DNA of 64,000 bases, taken from Kaistella gelatinilytica. GTDB taxonomy: Bacteria > Bacteroidota > Bacteroidia > Flavobacteriales > Weeksellaceae. The translations under genes were made by a program, and so were the position numbers. Below, in pieces: positions 53,535-61,805 of the stretch (the first letter of the stretch is position 1; each line of letters begins with the position of its first letter). The DNA lies in NCBI RefSeq assembly GCF_015679325.1, contig NZ_JADPVI010000004.1:1-64000 (forward strand), in the 5' to 3' direction. The notes under the pieces were generated by a model. It was not told the origin of the DNA and did no database searches. It saw nothing but the letters and a program-made list of their open reading frames with translations.

Positions 53535-54566
53535 ATGAATTCACCTCGAAAAATAAGTATGGAAAATTTTGAAAACCCAAGTTCAGAGCATATAATTCCT
53601 GAATTTCAGCCGCGACTTGATATGACGGAACTTCAGCAAAGTCTGGAAGCTGTTAAAGCTGAAATCGGTAAAGTAATTGTCGGTCAGGAATCAATGATTG
53701 AACATCTTTTGGTTGCACTTTTATCTAACGGACATGTTTTAATTGAAGGTGTTCCGGGAGTTGCGAAAACGATTACAGCAAAATTATTAGCGAAAACAGT
53801 TGATGTTGGATTCAGTAGAATTCAGTTTACACCCGATTTGATGCCTTCAGATATTTTGGGGACTTCCATTTTTAATGTCAAGAATTCTGAATTTGAATTT
53901 AAAAAAGGACCCATTTTTTCCAGTTTTATTTTGATTGATGAGATTAACCGATCGCCTGCAAAAACGCAGTCTGCTTTGTTTGAAGTCATGGAAGAACGCC
54001 AAATCACGATGGATGGAAAGCAATACGAAATGCAGGAGCCTTTTCTTGTCGTTGCAACTCAAAATCCGATTGAGCATGAAGGAACGTATCGTCTTCCGGA
54101 AGCGCAACTCGACCGTTTTCTCTTTAAGATAAATGTGGGTTATCCGAATCTTTTGCAGGAAGTTCAAATTATTAAAAATCAACACGCAAACAGGTTAGAA
54201 GATAAAACCGATGCAGTTCACAGCGTAATTTCTGGTGTTCAGCTCAAAAACTACCAGCAGATTGTAAAAAACATTCTTGTAGAACCTCAATTGCTGGAAT
54301 ATATTGCAAAAATCATTGTTAATACAAGAGAAAATCAATTCCTTTATTTGGGAGCTTCTCCACGAGCAAGTTTGGCTTTGTTGACGGCGTCGAAATCGTT
54401 TGCTGCCATTCGGGGAAGAGATTTTGTAACTCCGGAAGATATTAAAGAAGCGAGTTACGCCGTTCTGCGCCACAGAATTATGGTTTCGCCTGAACGAGAG
54501 ATGGAAGGTTTGACCGCAGATGAAATCATTCGACAAATATTGGAAGCGATTGAAATTCCGAGATAG
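53535..54566 (+). CDS. MoxR-type AAA+ ATPase
   Basis: This AAA+ protein (343 residues) has the AAA_3 core: Walker A GVPGVAKTITAK near residue 72, the helix-2 insert of the MoxR group, Walker B SFILIDEINRSPAKTQSALFEVMEE near 130, and the ATQNPIEHEGTYRLPEAQLDRF segment with the sensor-1 Asn and the arginine finger. MoxR proteins are chaperone-like and act with DUF58/VWA partners. A second possible start (MENFE, at 53559) is close to relatives. The DUF58 gene follows after 51 bases. Confidence 0.93.
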   Translation: MNSPRKISMENFENPSSEHIIPEFQPRLDMTELQQSLEAVKAEIGKVIVGQESMIEHLLVALLSNGHVLIEGVPGVAKTITAKLLAKTVDVGFSRIQFTPDLMPSDILGTSIFNVKNSEFEFKKGPIFSSFILIDEINRSPAKTQSALFEVMEERQITMDGKQYEMQEPFLVVATQNPIEHEGTYRLPEAQLDRFLFKINVGYPNLLQEVQIIKNQHANRLEDKTDAVHSVISGVQLKNYQQIVKNILVEPQLLEYIAKIIVNTRENQFLYLGASPRASLALLTASKSFAAIRGRDFVTPEDIKEASYAVLRHRIMVSPEREMEGLTADEIIRQILEAIEIPR

Positions 54567-54617
54567 AAAAATAAGCAATAAGTAATTGGTAATGAGCAAT
54601 TATTTAAAGCAATCTAT

Positions 54618-55940
54618 ATGAAAAATTTATACCTCAATAACCGTTTTTTCTTCACACTTTTCGGCGTGGGAATTACTTATGTTCTGGCTTTTTTCTTTCC
54701 GGTTTTAATGGGAGTGGCGCACGGGTTTTTGATTTTAGTTTTTTTAGCATTTACCGTTGATTACTTGCTTTTATTCAATCAGAAAAATGCAGTTCAGGCA
54801 CAAAGAATTTTACCTGAAAAATTATCGAATGGCGATCAAAATTCAATAAAAATTGATCTAAAAAATAATTATCCTTTTCAAATTAAAACCAAAGTGATTG
54901 ATGAAATTCCTTTTCAGTTTCAAAAGAGGGATTTTAATATTGAAAGAATCATTAAACCTAAAAACAATGTTCTTTTCGAATATATTTTAGAACCGAAAGA
55001 ACGCGGCGAATATAGTTTTGGGAATTTGAATATTTTTGCACAATCAACTTTAGGATTTGTTTCCCGACGTTTTACCTTTCAAAAAGATGCTTTGGTACCG
55101 AGTTATCCGTCATTTATTCATTTAAGAAAATATGAATTAATGGCACTTCAAAATGAATTCCTTTTGGGCGGAATTAAAAAAATCCGAAAGTTGGGACATA
55201 CCATGGAATTTGAGCAAATCAAAGAATATGTTCCCGGCGACGATGTGCGAACGATCAACTGGAAAGCGACTTCGAAGAGAAATCAATTGATGGTGAATCA
55301 GTTTCAGGACGAAAAATCGCAGCGAATTTTTATGCTCATCGATATTGGCAGAACCATGCAAATGCCTTTCAATGGTTTGAGTCTACTCGATTATTCCATC
55401 AATGCAACGATGGCTTTGAGTCATATTATCCTGAAAAAAAATGATCGCGCCGGAATGATGACTTTTTCTAAAAAGGCTGAAAATAAAGTCGCCGCAGATA
55501 ATAAATCTGGACAGCTGAAAAAGATTTCGCAAGCACTTTATAATATTCAGACCAATTTTTTCGAAAGTGATTTTAGCAGATTGTATCAGGAAGTGAGATT
55601 TAATATTGGACAACGAAGTTTGATCTTGCTTTTCACCAATTTTGAAACTTTAGATGCGGTAAACCGACAAATGAGATATCTTCGTGGAATCGCCAAGAAT
55701 CATTTATTAGTCATTATTTTCTTTAAAAATTCTGAACTCCAAAGTTTAATGAATACCAATCCGGAAAATATTCAGGAAGTTTACGATGAAATTATTGCAG
55801 AGAAATTTGAGTACGAAAAGAAATTAATTATTCAGGAATTAAAGAAATTTGGGATATATACCATTTATACGCTTCCCGAAAATTTAAATCTGGAAGTCAT
55901 TAATAAGTATCTGGAAATAAAAGCAAGAGGAATTTTATAA
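54618..55940 (+). CDS. DUF58 domain protein, MoxR partner
   Basis: This 440-residue protein has two N-terminal membrane segments (about residues 10-50), an Ig-like periplasmic stretch and a C-terminal DUF58/VWA domain (about 200-400) with the signature EYVPGDDVRTINWKATSKRNQLMVNQF and a MIDAS-like IDIGRTMQM. DUF58 proteins work with MoxR ATPases, which load or remodel them. The gene ends the seven-gene cluster that begins with the divergent RDD gene; the adjacent OsmC gene seems separate. Confidence 0.9.
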   Translation: MKNLYLNNRFFFTLFGVGITYVLAFFFPVLMGVAHGFLILVFLAFTVDYLLLFNQKNAVQAQRILPEKLSNGDQNSIKIDLKNNYPFQIKTKVIDEIPFQFQKRDFNIERIIKPKNNVLFEYILEPKERGEYSFGNLNIFAQSTLGFVSRRFTFQKDALVPSYPSFIHLRKYELMALQNEFLLGGIKKIRKLGHTMEFEQIKEYVPGDDVRTINWKATSKRNQLMVNQFQDEKSQRIFMLIDIGRTMQMPFNGLSLLDYSINATMALSHIILKKNDRAGMMTFSKKAENKVAADNKSGQLKKISQALYNIQTNFFESDFSRLYQEVRFNIGQRSLILLFTNFETLDAVNRQMRYLRGIAKNHLLVIIFFKNSELQSLMNTNPENIQEVYDEIIAEKFEYEKKLIIQELKKFGIYTIYTLPENLNLEVINKYLEIKARGIL

Positions 55941-55992
55941 TTAAAATCCTCAAATTAAACTTTTAAACGTATCATCTTTTAAAATATACAAT

Positions 55993-56421
55993 ATGAAAAT
56001 TACCCTCAATAGAATCAACGACGATTATTTATTTGAATGTAAAAATTCTATTGGGAACTCCATCCTTTTAGATAATATTTCCCAATCAGAAGGAACAAAA
56101 GCCGTTTCTCCCATGGAATCTCTATTAATGGCAGTTGCCGGTTGCAGCGGAATCGACATGGTTTCCATCATGAAAAAACAAAGACAGGAACTTACCAATT
56201 TTTCTGCAGAAGCCGAAGGGGAAAGAGTTCAGATGGATGAAGCAAAACCTTTTAAAACCATCAATGTAAAATTCTTTTTGGAAGGGAAAATCGATCCGAA
56301 AAAAGCCCAGAAAGCTGCAGAACTTTCCTTTGAAAAATACTGTTCGGTTTCCAAAACTTTAGAACCAAATGTAACGGTTAATTATGAGGTTTTTGTGAAT
56401 GGAGAGAAAGTAGGCGTTTAA
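55993..56421 (+). CDS. OsmC/Ohr family protein
   Basis: This 142-residue protein belongs to the OsmC fold, thiol peroxidases acting on organic hydroperoxides. The two family cysteines are present: LMAVAGCSGIDMVSIMKKQRQ (near residue 47) and FEKYCSVSKTLEPN (near 117), with the usual neighbours. Reductant is unknown. It starts 52 bases after the DUF58 gene and is followed by a convergent GH63 gene 14 bases on. Confidence 0.9.
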   Translation: MKITLNRINDDYLFECKNSIGNSILLDNISQSEGTKAVSPMESLLMAVAGCSGIDMVSIMKKQRQELTNFSAEAEGERVQMDEAKPFKTINVKFFLEGKIDPKKAQKAAELSFEKYCSVSKTLEPNVTVNYEVFVNGEKVGV

Positions 56422-56435
56422 ATCTATAAAAATAT

Positions 56436-59057
56436 TTATTTTGGTCTCGAACCCATTCTTGGTTGAATAAGTTTCGCAATCGTCGCCGTCCATCCTGTTT
56501 GGTGAGATGCGCCGATTCCTTCACCCGTATCACCATTGAAATATTCGTGAAACATGATGTAGTTTTTGAAGAATTCATTGTGATTTAAAAATTCGTTTCC
56601 ACCGTTGAAAGGTCTGTTGCCGTTTTCATCTTTACTAAAAATGGAGTAGAGTCGCTGACTCAGATCATCCGCTATAAATTCCAGATTTCTCACTTTTCCA
56701 CTGTTTGTCGGATATTCGATTTGAACACTGTCACCATAATAATAATGAAAACGCTGCAAACTTTCCACAATCAGGAAATTAATGGGAAACCAAATAGGAC
56801 CGCGCCAGTTGCTGTTTCCGCCAAACATGCTGCTGTCGCTTTCTGCGGGAGTATATTTCACGATGAAATCTTTGCCATCGACTGAGAATTTAAAAGGATC
56901 TTTTTCGTAAACTTTCGACATCGATCTAATTCCGTAATCGGAGAGAAATTCGTTTTCATCGACCATTCGTTCCAAAATTCTTTTCAGCCTGTTTTTCCGA
57001 AGAATGCTCATCAAATGTTTTCTGCTTTTACCTTCTACTTCCCAGTGTGAAACTAAATTAGCGAGTTCGGGTTTGTTTTTCAGGATCCATTCCATTCTTT
57101 CGGTGAAAGCGGGGAGTTTTTCCAATACGGAATGTTCAATCACTTCTACAGCGAACATCGGTATTAAACCAACAATGCTTCTTAATTTCAATGAAACGGC
57201 ATCACCATTATTGAGTTGAAGAACGTCGTAGAAAAAACCATCTTCGTCGTTCCATAAACCTTTGCTAGGATCTCCAAGATTTTCCATGGCTTCGGCGATA
57301 TAAAGATAATGTTCGAAAAATTTGATCGCCATATCTTCATAAATTGGATTGTATAAAGCGAGCTCCATAGAAATCCGCATCATATTTAATGCAAACATCG
57401 CCATCCAACTTGTTCCGTCGGCTTGTTCTAAATGGTCACCATTTTTAAACTCCATATTTCGGTCAAAAGCGCCGATGTTATCAAGTCCGAGGAAACCGCC
57501 ACCAAAAACATTATTTCCGTTCTTATCTTTTCGGTTGACCCACCAGGTGAAATTTAATAATAGTTTTTGAAAAACGCTTTCCAGAAAAGGAATGTCGGGT
57601 TTTCCATTTAACTTCTCATCAATTTTGAATACCCGGAAAGTAGACCACGCATGAACCGGCGGATTTACATCGCTGAAATCCCACTCATAAGCCGGAAGTT
57701 GACCATTGGGATGAATGTACCATTCTTTCGTCAGTAATTTGAGCTGATGTTTTGCAAACCCCGAATCAATAATGGCGTACGGAACACAGTGAAATGCGAG
57801 ATCCCAGGTTGCGAACCACGGATATTCCCACTTATCCGGCATCGAAATAATGTCTTTATTCTGCATGTGTTCCCAACCAACATTTCGAACATGCTTGTCT
57901 AAATCTCTCGGCGCTTCCAGTTTCGGATCACCTTTCATCCATTTTGAAACGTTATAATGATAGAATTGTTTATTCCACAAAAGTCCGGCAAAAGCTTGTC
58001 TTTGAATGTTTTTTTCCTCCTCGTCGCTAAGATCTTTTTGAAGCGTTGCGTAAAATTCTTCGGCTTCACTTTTTCTTAAACTAAAAACTTCGTCGAAGTC
58101 AAAAAAAGCATTTTCCATATCGTGTGGACTCAATCTGAAATCAAAAGTTTGAGAGTCACCCGCTTCTATTTCTGTGTCGATAACGAAACATGCTTTAGTT
58201 CCGTTTTTCTCAGGATTCACAGCATCTTCATCATTGTGAACCAGAAAATTATTGATGCCATCTTTATAATATTTTGGGTCGCTGCTCGCACCTTCAATCT
58301 TAGCCGGATTGCTTTCGTTATTACAAAAGAGTGTTTCTGTATTTTGCTCTCTTGAATATAATTTTATAACTGGTAAAGACTCATGATGAATTTCAATATC
58401 GCCACTTACCGAAGATTTTAGTTGAGGCTCATATTCTCCATGACCCCAACTCCAGTTGTTTCTGAACCAAATGGTTGGCAGAATGAACAAAGGAGCTTTT
58501 GCCTCACTTCTATTGATCGCAGTTACACGAATAAGATAATCATCATGATTTATTTTCGCATATTCAATGAAAATATCAAAATAGTTGTTGTCATTAAAAA
58601 TCCCGGTATCAATCAACTCAAATTCAGGATCTTGCTTTGTTCTCTTTCCATTTTCCGCAATTAATTCATCGTACGGAAATTCATTTACAGGATATTTATA
58701 AACCAATTTCATGTAGGAATGAGTTGGCGTATTGTCGAGTTCGTAGTAAATTTCTTTTAGATCTTCGCCGTGATTTCCCTCATAATTGCTTAATCCGAAA
58801 AAGCGTTCCTTGATCATTTTATCTTTTCGATTCCAGAAAGAGAATGCAAAACATAAGCGTTGTTTACTGTCACAAATTCCTGCAATACCATCTTCACTCC
58901 ACCGATAAGCTCTGCTGATCGCGTCGTTGTAGGTCGTGTAACCCCATGCATTTCCGTTTGGGCTGTAATCTTCGCGCACCGTTCCCCATTGTCTGTTGCT
59001 CACATAAGGTCCCCATTTTTTCCAGTCACTGTCGAGCATTCTTTCTCTTTCTGTCAT
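56436..59057 (-). CDS. GH63-like glucosidase (MGH1-like)
   Basis: This 873-residue protein has no signal peptide and shows the (alpha/alpha)6 barrel of the GH63 group: the start RERMLDSDWKKWGPYVSNRQWGTVREDYS, then WATWDLAFHCVPYAII near 440, AYEWDFSDVNPPVHAWS near 480 with the catalytic acid, and the C-terminal GNSNWRGPIWFPINFLIVESLQRF and GEGIGASHQTGWTA near 858. Related enzymes hydrolyse glucosides, including mannosylglycerate- or glucosylglycerate-type solutes. It is divergent from the methionine operon; no other sugar gene is near. Confidence 0.9.
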   Translation of the reverse strand: MTERERMLDSDWKKWGPYVSNRQWGTVREDYSPNGNAWGYTTYNDAISRAYRWSEDGIAGICDSKQRLCFAFSFWNRKDKMIKERFFGLSNYEGNHGEDLKEIYYELDNTPTHSYMKLVYKYPVNEFPYDELIAENGKRTKQDPEFELIDTGIFNDNNYFDIFIEYAKINHDDYLIRVTAINRSEAKAPLFILPTIWFRNNWSWGHGEYEPQLKSSVSGDIEIHHESLPVIKLYSREQNTETLFCNNESNPAKIEGASSDPKYYKDGINNFLVHNDEDAVNPEKNGTKACFVIDTEIEAGDSQTFDFRLSPHDMENAFFDFDEVFSLRKSEAEEFYATLQKDLSDEEEKNIQRQAFAGLLWNKQFYHYNVSKWMKGDPKLEAPRDLDKHVRNVGWEHMQNKDIISMPDKWEYPWFATWDLAFHCVPYAIIDSGFAKHQLKLLTKEWYIHPNGQLPAYEWDFSDVNPPVHAWSTFRVFKIDEKLNGKPDIPFLESVFQKLLLNFTWWVNRKDKNGNNVFGGGFLGLDNIGAFDRNMEFKNGDHLEQADGTSWMAMFALNMMRISMELALYNPIYEDMAIKFFEHYLYIAEAMENLGDPSKGLWNDEDGFFYDVLQLNNGDAVSLKLRSIVGLIPMFAVEVIEHSVLEKLPAFTERMEWILKNKPELANLVSHWEVEGKSRKHLMSILRKNRLKRILERMVDENEFLSDYGIRSMSKVYEKDPFKFSVDGKDFIVKYTPAESDSSMFGGNSNWRGPIWFPINFLIVESLQRFHYYYGDSVQIEYPTNSGKVRNLEFIADDLSQRLYSIFSKDENGNRPFNGGNEFLNHNEFFKNYIMFHEYFNGDTGEGIGASHQTGWTATIAKLIQPRMGSRPK

Positions 59058-59107
59058 TTTACCTAAAATTTCTTCTGCAAAATTAAGGAATAAAAATAAT
59101 TCAAAAG

Positions 59108-59139
59108 TTTGTGAGTAATCATTTTAATTCCTTCCTTTG
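59108..59139 (+). promoter_or_regulatory. Promoter of the methionine operon
   Basis: TTTG (59108-59111), 20 bases of spacer, then TTCCTTTG (59132-59139), one mismatch from TAnnTTTG. Transcription would start near 59144, just before the riboswitch. Confidence 0.5.
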
Positions 59140-59170
59140 CAACAGATTAGTTCATTTACATATTGAAAAT

Positions 59171-59270
59171 GTTATCAAGAAAGGTGGAGAGATAAGACTC
59201 TATGAAACCTTGGCAACCCTTCGGAAACGGAGAAGGTGCTACATTCTTACCCAATTTGGGTGAAGATAAC
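59171..59270 (+). promoter_or_regulatory. SAM-I riboswitch (S-box leader)
   Basis: The aptamer is clear: P1 is GTTATC/GATAAC (59171-59176 with 59265-59270), the core AAGGTGGAGAGATAAGACTC... leads to the conserved TATGAAACCTTGGCAACC, P3 is CCTTC/GAAGG and P4 is ACCCA-ATT-TGGGT (59249-59261). SAM-I riboswitches bind S-adenosylmethionine and turn down methionine genes. It leads metX, a homoserine dehydrogenase, a MetZ-type gene and metH. Expression platform candidates are reported as a finding. Confidence 0.95.
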
Positions 59271-59299
59271 AGAAACTTTTTTACCCTTCTCAGGTAGCA

Positions 59300-59331
59300 T
59301 TTTCAATTTTAATTTTAAGAAAAATTGAAAA
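59300..59331 (+). promoter_or_regulatory. Hairpin covering the TTG start codon of metX
   Basis: TTTTCAATTTT (59300-59310) is the exact complement of AAAATTGAAAA (59321-59331), which contains the TTG start codon at 59325-59327. A further copy of the right-hand arm, ATTGAAAATG (59162-59171), lies at the foot of the aptamer and pairs with CATTTTCAAT (59298-59307). The two pairings exclude one another. Confidence 0.6.
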
Positions 59332-60275
59332 CACCGCTACAACATATCAAACTCAAAAATCAACATTTAGTATCAGGAAAAATCCTCGATATTGATTTGT
59401 CTTATCAAATTTTCGGACCACCATTACATTCGGCTCCGATTATTTTGGTGAATCATGCATTGACTGGAAACTCTGAAGTTGCTGGTGAAAATGGTTGGTG
59501 GAATTCATTAATTGGAGATGATAAAATTATTGACACAAAAATTTATTCTGCCATTTGCTTTAATATTCCCGGAAATGGTTTCGATGGAAATCTCATCGCT
59601 GAAGAAAATGTTTTCACGACAAAAGACATCGCCAATATTTTTTTGAAAGGTCTCGAATTTCTCAATATTCCTAAACTTTATACGCTAATTGGTGGTTCAA
59701 TTGGTGGCGCGATCGGTTGGGAAATGATTGCAATTAAATCTGATTTAACTGATCATTTTATTCCTATTGCTTGCGATTATAAAACTTCTGACTGGTTGCA
59801 TGCTCAATGTTTGGTTCAGCAATTTCTTTTAGACCAAAAAGAAGAGCCTTTGCAGAAAGCAAGATTGCATGCGATGTTATGCTATCGAACTCCCGAATCT
59901 CTCAATCACCGCTTCAAAAACGAATTTGATACTGAAAAGCAAATTCTAAAATCGCACGACTGGCTTAATTTCCATGGAAAATTGTTAAGCGAAAGATTTA
60001 GTTTAAGTTCTTACCGTTTGATGAATAATTTACTCATGTCGATTAATGCAGCTCCCGAAAAACTAAAAAATATCAAGGCCAATATTCATTTCATCGCAGT
60101 AGATTCTGATTTGTTTTTCCCAGCGTTTGAAATGAAAAATTGCTATCAATTTTTAAAGAGTAATAAACAAAATGTTTTCTATCACGAAATTAAATCCATT
60201 CACGGCCACGATGCTTTTTTAATGGAATACGATCAACTTAATTACTTACTAAATAATATCTTCAATGAAAAATAG
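59325..60275 (+). CDS. metX: Homoserine O-acetyltransferase-like, alpha/beta hydrolase (TTG start)
   Basis: This 316-residue protein has the alpha/beta-hydrolase fold of MetX: LVNHALTGNS near residue 41, the nucleophile elbow GGSIGG (Ser125), the acid in VDSDLFFP (near 267) and the final His in SIHGHDAF (near 294). MetX acetylates homoserine in methionine synthesis. It is shorter than classical MetX (about 350-380). The start must be TTG at 59325: a TAA in frame lies at 59316 and no ATG occurs before residue 100, while relatives begin with the same KxLQHIKLKN. The gene overlaps the next one by 11 bases. Confidence 0.85.
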   Translation: MKTPLQHIKLKNQHLVSGKILDIDLSYQIFGPPLHSAPIILVNHALTGNSEVAGENGWWNSLIGDDKIIDTKIYSAICFNIPGNGFDGNLIAEENVFTTKDIANIFLKGLEFLNIPKLYTLIGGSIGGAIGWEMIAIKSDLTDHFIPIACDYKTSDWLHAQCLVQQFLLDQKEEPLQKARLHAMLCYRTPESLNHRFKNEFDTEKQILKSHDWLNFHGKLLSERFSLSSYRLMNNLLMSINAAPEKLKNIKANIHFIAVDSDLFFPAFEMKNCYQFLKSNKQNVFYHEIKSIHGHDAFLMEYDQLNYLLNNIFNEK

Positions 60276-61803
60276 AACGGAAATAAAAATTTTAAAACAT
60301 AAATCCATTATCAAATTTGAAGGAAAGAATTTCTTAGGTGAAGTTGGGATTGACGGCCGAATTTTTAAAGCTTTGACGTATGCAAGAATCAGCGTAGGTG
60401 TTATTTCTCAACAAGCTGCAGAAAACGGAATTTCAGTTTTAGTCAACGAAAGTGATTCTGAAAAAGCCGTAAATTGTTTGATCGATGAATTTGAAAACGA
60501 AAGAAAATCGGGTAAGGTCAGTCAGATCTACAGTATTAATAATGTTTCAGTGATGGGATTTGTCACGAAGGATTCAACCAAAATATTGTCAGAATTAGCG
60601 AGGAATAATATATTTCCTTTGATCTTAAATCAAGTTGCAGCAGAAAATAAAATGAATATCGTGGTGACTTCTTCCCAAGATGAAAAAGCCAAAAACATTA
60701 TCGAAGCGGAAATTTTCGCTAGACCGAAAACTGTTCATCTAGCCATCATCGGTCACGGAAAAGTGGGTTCTACTTTAATTGATCAGGTTTTAAATAATGC
60801 GGTAGAAATTCGAAACCGTAAAAAATTAAATCTGAAAATTGTCGCCGTTGCAAATTCAAGAAAAATGGCTTTTAATAAAGAGGGTTTTAATGAAAGTTGG
60901 TCCGATGATATTTTGGTCGCGGAAGAAGAAACTAATGTAGAATCACTCATTTCCTTTTCTCAAAAAAATCAGTTAGAAAACTTGATCGTCATCGATAATA
61001 CAGCCAGTGTAGATTTTGTAAAAAATTACACCACTCTGGCAGAAAATGGTTTCGATTTGGTTTCCTCCAATAAAATTTTTAACACATTACCTATTTCTGA
61101 ATATCGCGATTTTCGACATGTTTTAGCAAAGAGAAATAAAAAATATCTCTATGAAACTAATGTTGGAGCAGGTTTGCCTTTAATTGATACGATAAAATTG
61201 CTTCATCTGTCAGGAGAAAATATTACCAGAATTAAAGGGGTTTTTTCCGGCTCCCTCAGTTATATTTTTAATAATTTTTCAGTGCGTGATGAGAAATTTT
61301 CTACGATTTTAAAAGAAGCCATGCAAAAAGGTTTCACAGAACCTGATCCTCGTGAAGATCTTTCCGGAAATGATGTCGCGAGAAAATTGTTAATTCTTGC
61401 CAGAGAACTCGATTTGAGCAATGAATTCAGCGATATTAAAATTGAAAATTTAATTCCAGAAGATTTATTAAAATTAAATAAAGACCCATTTATTTCAAGT
61501 TTAAATCTTTTAGATGAACATTTTGACGCGGTTAAAAAAAATCAAAAAGAAAATCACGTTCTGCGTTTCGTGGGAGATTTACACGGCGATCTCCAACAAG
61601 AAAAAGGCGAACTCGATGTACAATTAGTTTCCGTTCCTGCCAATTCTGCACTGGGACAATTAAAAGGATCAGATTCGATTTTCGAAATCTACACTGAAAG
61701 TTATGGCGAAAATCCACTTGTGATCATGGGAGCTGGAGCAGGAGCAAAAGTAACTGCAAGAGGAGTTTTCGGAGATATTTTAAGACTTTCAGAAAATAAA
61801 TAA
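60265..61803 (+). CDS. Homoserine dehydrogenase with ACT domains, no aspartokinase
   Basis: This 512-residue protein has tandem ACT domains (about residues 10-150; FLGEVGIDGRIFKALTYARISVGVISQ, then VSVMGFVTKDSTKILSELARNNI), then a homoserine dehydrogenase: the NAD(P) motif IIGHGKVGSTL near 163, SSNKIFNTLP near 267, TNVGAGLPLIDTIK near 302 and GFTEPDPREDLSGNDVARKLLILARE with the catalytic Lys near 378. ThrA/MetL enzymes carry an aspartokinase in front of the ACT part; here it is missing. It should reduce aspartate semialdehyde to homoserine under feedback control. It lies between metX and a MetZ-type gene. Confidence 0.9.
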   Translation: MKNRTEIKILKHKSIIKFEGKNFLGEVGIDGRIFKALTYARISVGVISQQAAENGISVLVNESDSEKAVNCLIDEFENERKSGKVSQIYSINNVSVMGFVTKDSTKILSELARNNIFPLILNQVAAENKMNIVVTSSQDEKAKNIIEAEIFARPKTVHLAIIGHGKVGSTLIDQVLNNAVEIRNRKKLNLKIVAVANSRKMAFNKEGFNESWSDDILVAEEETNVESLISFSQKNQLENLIVIDNTASVDFVKNYTTLAENGFDLVSSNKIFNTLPISEYRDFRHVLAKRNKKYLYETNVGAGLPLIDTIKLLHLSGENITRIKGVFSGSLSYIFNNFSVRDEKFSTILKEAMQKGFTEPDPREDLSGNDVARKLLILARELDLSNEFSDIKIENLIPEDLLKLNKDPFISSLNLLDEHFDAVKKNQKENHVLRFVGDLHGDLQQEKGELDVQLVSVPANSALGQLKGSDSIFEIYTESYGENPLVIMGAGAGAKVTARGVFGDILRLSENK

Positions 61804-61805
61804 TT

